The notes beneath the pieces were generated by a model. It ran no database searches. It was not told the DNA's origin and worked only from the letters and a program-made list of their open reading frames with translations. From Haemaphysalis longicornis (lineage: Eukaryota > Arthropoda > Arachnida > Ixodida > Ixodidae), in the NCBI GenBank assembly GCA_013339765.2, contig CM023448.1:28782242-28846241 (forward strand): DNA of 64,000 bases. The letters are read 5' to 3'. Made by a program: the position numbers and the translations under genes. Positions 60,747 to 64,000 of this stretch are shown here, one piece after another. How positions within the stretch are numbered: position 1 is the stretch's first letter; each line of letters starts with the position of its first letter.

Positions 60747-61250
60747 TGGATAAACAAAGATGCGCTTCTTGTTATCTTTTAATTCAGCAAAGAAGTGATA
60801 TACCGTATTTTTGCGATTTTAAGACCCATCCTCCCCCACCCCCGATTCTAAGCACCCTCCCCGACTTTCAGACCCCCGATTCTACGCACTCTCCCCGACT
60901 TTCAGGGGAAGAAATGTAAAAAATTCGCGTGCGGCTATAAGCACCCCTTTTCTAAGCAACCATTTCAGACTCGTGGAAGCCGGCCAGAGTTGACATTGTA
61001 GACAAGTCATATATGAAGTTTTAAATTACAAACCACTTCAACAGAACAGAGGACGACCTGCTGGGGGGATACTGAGAGCGGCGGCCTAAGCGGCCTAACG
61101 GACTCGGAGGGTAGTGAAGGTAACTGAGTATGATACGTACGCGGTCGGTTCACTGCCTGTACCTATTTTTCCTTTACGTTTGGCAAATAAAGCATTATTC
61201 CTTGATCCCGCCTTGTCGAGCACAGCCACGAAAAGAAGCGGCGGGGAGGG

Positions 61251-61276
61251 TGGGGGGGGGGGGGGGGGGGGGGGGT
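61251..61276 (+). repeat. poly-G tract
   Basis: A run of more than twenty G with one T near the start, much longer than the equivalent in the left arm (about 9,195-9,215, CCCACCCCCACTCCCC). Length is likely unreliable in the assembly. Confidence 0.7.
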
Positions 61277-61851
61277 GAGGATAGAGGTTTTCCGAAACTA
61301 AGCACGCCTTTCAATTTGGGCATCGGGATCGTAGAAAAAGGGGGTGCTAAGAATTGATTAAATACGGTATTTCTAAAAGAAGCAAACTAGGCCGTTAGGG
61401 ACATCTGTATGAATGTGGAAAACTTTTCGTTTCGGTACAGGATGCTTTTTAGGATGCATAAAAATGTGCTCGAGCCGGCAATTTCCCCTTAATGTAACCG
61501 CACCTGCATAGCGTTGTAAGAGAGGGCAATGTTAGAGTGGTAATTTTTGATGCCGCTATGAGCCTGGAAAAAGCTATTCTGCGCTTTCGCACACTGCGAA
61601 AAAGCTTTGTGCCATGCTGCTTTTCTTTGTATCACTGATAGTTCGCACGGTTGGCTTTGTCATTAATGGGGCCAATAAACTGTAAAGTATAGGGTGTATT
61701 CACAGGGCTTTGGACCACGCGGCGGCGCTACCTGCGCGGCGGCGACGACGCGTTGCTTTCCGCCGCGCGGGCAGCCCGCTTCACGACGCGAAACGTTGTT
61801 TGCGGCGTTGTGCTGGCAAAGACGTTCTTGTGGACGTTCGTGTGCGCGCCG

Positions 61852-61892
61852 TTTTTTTGTTGTTGTTGTTGTTGTTGTTGCTGTTGTTGTGA
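61852..61892 (+). repeat. (GTT)n microsatellite
   Basis: TTTTTTTGTTGTTGTT-type tract of about ten units in the right copy of the TIR element. The left arm has a SINE close to this position instead. Confidence 0.8.
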
Positions 61893-63001
61893 TTTCTGTT
61901 TCGAAGCGAAGGCCAGGGCAGTGCTTGAAGACGGTATGATTTCGCGCGACGAATGCGACTGTCCGATGGTTTGACAGGCGCGGCCAGCGGCCGGCGTGCA
62001 TAACCCGGTCCGTTTTGGCGATTTCGCGCTATCTCGGTGTCATCCCCGTGCGCCGATTTCATTATTTCCTCCGTTACTTGAAGCGACCGTGGCGCGAGTT
62101 GAGAAAATTACTTCACCCAAAGCTGCGAGGATATTTGATGTGGTGGTGGCGTGTAAGATGAGGATCTGCTTTTATCGTGCCACATAGGCATGTTGTGCAC
62201 TTCTTGAGGAGTATGAGAGACGGTGAGGTGCTCTGGCGACAGTGTTCTGTGCGTTGAACGCACGAGGGTCGTCCATTTCAGCTCCTAATGAAGCGGAACA
62301 ATTACGCACAGGGACTGGGTGGAAACGATCGCGAGGTAAGTACGTGATAAAATTAGGTATGGTGGCGACAACAAAGATCCCACCGATAATTTTCAAGTGT
62401 TTTCCTTTCGGTAAAGACGAAGCGGAAATTATAAAAACAAGATTATAGAACACGCTTTGGCTACTTCGCAGAGACAAGTGACAAAGGGTGCTCTAGTTTA
62501 TCCCTGCAGACGTTTCCGTCTCTGCGCTGTTTTTGAAGTAGTCAAACTGTGTATACCCAGCGTCAAGCTTTAGTGTCTGATCAGTAACACGCTTGGTCAT
62601 CAGAGAGCAGTTGAGGGCGACAAAGAAAAATTGGATGACCGCAATTACCTGAGAAGCAGCAACATTGCATGTACGCGTGCGTTCACCTCCGCACTCGAAG
62701 TAGTCCGTGTTGAGGCTGGGCGCCCAGTATGGTTCGTCTGATTCATAACGTATACGCCCGCTACCTCAATTTGTGAACATTTTAAGCACTGCGTAATGTT
62801 TCAAACATGTGACGAGGTACGAGGTGAAAGATCCGACGCCCATCGTCCTAAGGCCCACCTGTATGAAACGGGCTCCAACAGATTCGGCACTGATTAGCCA
62901 TTATATCGATCGATAACCTCTTTGGGAATTCGTCGAATGAAGACAGACCGTCTTCAAGCACTGCCCTAGCTGTCGCTTCGAAACAGCGAAAGAAAAAAAA
63001 A

Positions 63002-63521
63002 TTGTCTCCATCTCCTCGAGAGGGAACCCTGGTGTGATGCGGCGCATCTGGGGGTTCAATTGGCGTTTCCATTGGGTTGATTCTCTACATCACGTGAAAC
63101 GTATTGTGAACGCGTAGGATGCCTTCCATCACATACGGATGTTCTCATATACGGGGCGATGGAGGCAATTTTACATTTTCATCCACATGAATACGCGAAA
63201 TGAGAGAGTACACGTGTTTTAGCGGCCACCACCCAGCGCGATACCCGCTTTATATTCACAGTGCTTCAAGGAGAGGAGACCGCGGAGGAGAGTCGCGCAT
63301 GCGCGCACATGCGCACCGGAGCAGCTGTTAACGCAACGTCAACGCAGCGAAGCGCGCGCCAACCAAGCGCGCCAGCTGTCGTTATGCTAATGCGCCGGAG
63401 TGAGTGTTGCACACAGCTGTGGGGAGGCGAACGGAGGAGGGCTGCGGATGGGCGCCGCCGCCGCCGACGACGACGACGACGCAGGAGGGACATGCCTCAG
63501 AGCAAGAGATGCGCCGCATCT
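63002..63521 (-). mobile_element. Helentron-like element D with TATA block, right arm only
   Basis: Minus-strand element starting AGATGCGGCGCATCTC at 63,521 after TTTT. It ends with GATGCGCCGCATCA, a TTCCCTCTCGAGGAG hairpin block and GATGGAGACAA before a T-run at 63,001. The left arm at about 7,125-7,135 has the empty T-run. It is internally close to element F, sharing GAGGCATGTCCCTCC, CAGCTG, GCGCATGCGC and AATATAAAGCGGGTA (TATA at 63,254-63,248), but lacks the TCAGTC Initiator. Confidence 0.7.
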
Positions 63522-63725
63522 AAAAGTGAAGGAAGGTCACACTAACGCGTAAGACTTAAAGGTAACGAAGCTGAACGCCACAGTAGCGTGTTTCCTCTTT
63601 TTCGCCTCACGGCGTTGTTAAAGCGTCGCCGCTGTACGTGCGACCACAGCTGGATGTTCGCCCTACTGCTCACGGCCCTGCGGCAACGTCGCCTTCCTTC
63701 GTCGCGCGCGCTTGACGCTGCGGTG

Positions 63726-63762
63726 GCCAACGTTTATAGAACCAAGTTCTATAAACGTTGGC
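63726..63762. repeat. perfect 17-bp hairpin
   Basis: GCCAACGTTTATAGAAC, a CAA loop, then the exact inverse GTTCTATAAACGTTGGC. The left arm lacks it at the corresponding place (about 6,940). Confidence 0.85.
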
Positions 63763-64000
63763 GGTGGCGGCGTACTCGCCTTCCTCCGCCAGGTGGCGGC
63801 ACGGGTTCGGCGTGCGTCTCCGTTCCCTCCATGCCTATCTCTCCCCGCCATCGGGCGCTTGCTGAAGGGGGTGTGGTTTGACCTCTAGCTCTCAAGATCA
63901 AAACCGGTCACCCCGCGAAGATTTGCTGAGGTAGCGCACTGTAGCTTTCGCTACAAAACCCCGGCGCGCTTGGTTTTGTCGTACGGCCTGCTTCGGGTCT

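Larger units (their letters stand above)
43351..64000 (-). repeat. right arm of giant inverted repeat
   Basis: Reverse-complement copy of the left arm, still matching at the last base of the window. It carries its own private insertions: a THAP TIR element at 54,828, a SINE at 60,493 and a Helentron-like element at 63,002. It lacks the left-arm insertions at 8,232, 9,289, 10,601, 14,092 and 16,633. Sequence proximal to 43,351 is not seen next to the left arm, because the left contig stops there. Confidence 0.95.
61690..64000. mobile_element. 2.3-kb TIR element, right copy (cut by window end)
   Basis: Right-arm counterpart of the 6,459-8,775 element. It begins with GTATTCACAGGGCTTTGG at about 61,697 and leaves the window inside its far inverted repeat. 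It lacks the SINE found in the left copy. It contains instead a (GTT)n tract at about 61,855-61,892, a 520-bp Helentron-like insertion and a perfect hairpin at 63,726. Confidence 0.6.

Noticed and set aside
61694..62062. Open frames with long Val/Cys/Leu or Asn runs
   Set aside because: Produced by the (GTT)n microsatellite; no domain or arm conservation.
63002..63521. Solo LTR interpretation of the TATA-bearing elements
   Set aside because: They lack TG...CA ends and short target duplications; their boundaries fall in T-runs with hairpins instead.
1..64000. CRISPR arrays, operons, ribosome binding sites, prophage or endogenous virus genes
   Set aside because: None seen. Retroelement content is non-LTR type and DNA transposons; no LTR pairs, envelope or capsid genes were recognised.

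Overview
The window reads as nuclear DNA of a hard (ixodid) tick. The tRNA-derived SINE copies resemble the tick Ruka-type family, LINE/Harbinger/Helentron-like debris is very dense, and genes carry introns with arthropod-type splice sites. I cannot fix the genus. There is no sign of prokaryotic, viral or organellar content.

The dominant architecture is a giant inverted repeat. The left arm (about 6,699-27,966) and right arm (43,351-64,000, running off the window) are reverse-complement copies, near-identical where they align (roughly 98-99% in a stretch I compared by eye), around a 15.3-kb spacer. The left arm ends on the last base before a run of exactly 100 N (27,967-28,066). The offset between arms shifts in steps that match identifiable insertions present in one arm only: three Helentron-like elements, a SINE and a ~220-bp segment on the left; a SINE, a Helentron-like element and a THAP-containing TIR element on the right. 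I favour an unpurged second haplotype scaffolded in inverted orientation beside its allele. A real palindrome is not excluded.

Region by region: 1-6,455 is intergenic with a tRNA-Thr(AGT) gene. 6,459-8,775 is a 2.3-kb element with ~300-bp terminal inverted repeats. 9,289-15,274 is a cluster of Helentron-like insertions, a CCAAT/NRF1/CRE-rich repeat, a minisatellite and a ~145-bp satellite. 16,986-21,660 is a Harbinger transposase pseudogene with a convergent coiled-coil ORF. 23,371-23,894 is another Helentron-like element. 24,978-25,114 is the last exon of a LITAF-domain gene. 25,950-27,222 is a LINE 3' end. The spacer holds four further LINE pieces (one about 5.1 kb), a SINE with perfect target-site duplications, a foldback MITE, and the 5' coding exon of the LITAF gene, whose last exon lies in the right arm. 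The right arm then repeats the left in reverse.

The only convincing host protein-coding gene is the small LITAF-domain gene (42,344-46,320, +). The most interesting unannotated system is a family of short elements (six loci) inserted in T-runs. They start with a 15-bp ATGC/GCAT hairpin and end with a related palindrome plus a TTCCC...GGGAA hairpin. One copy still carries an endonuclease remnant typical of Helentrons, and others carry a TATA-Initiator Pol II core promoter.
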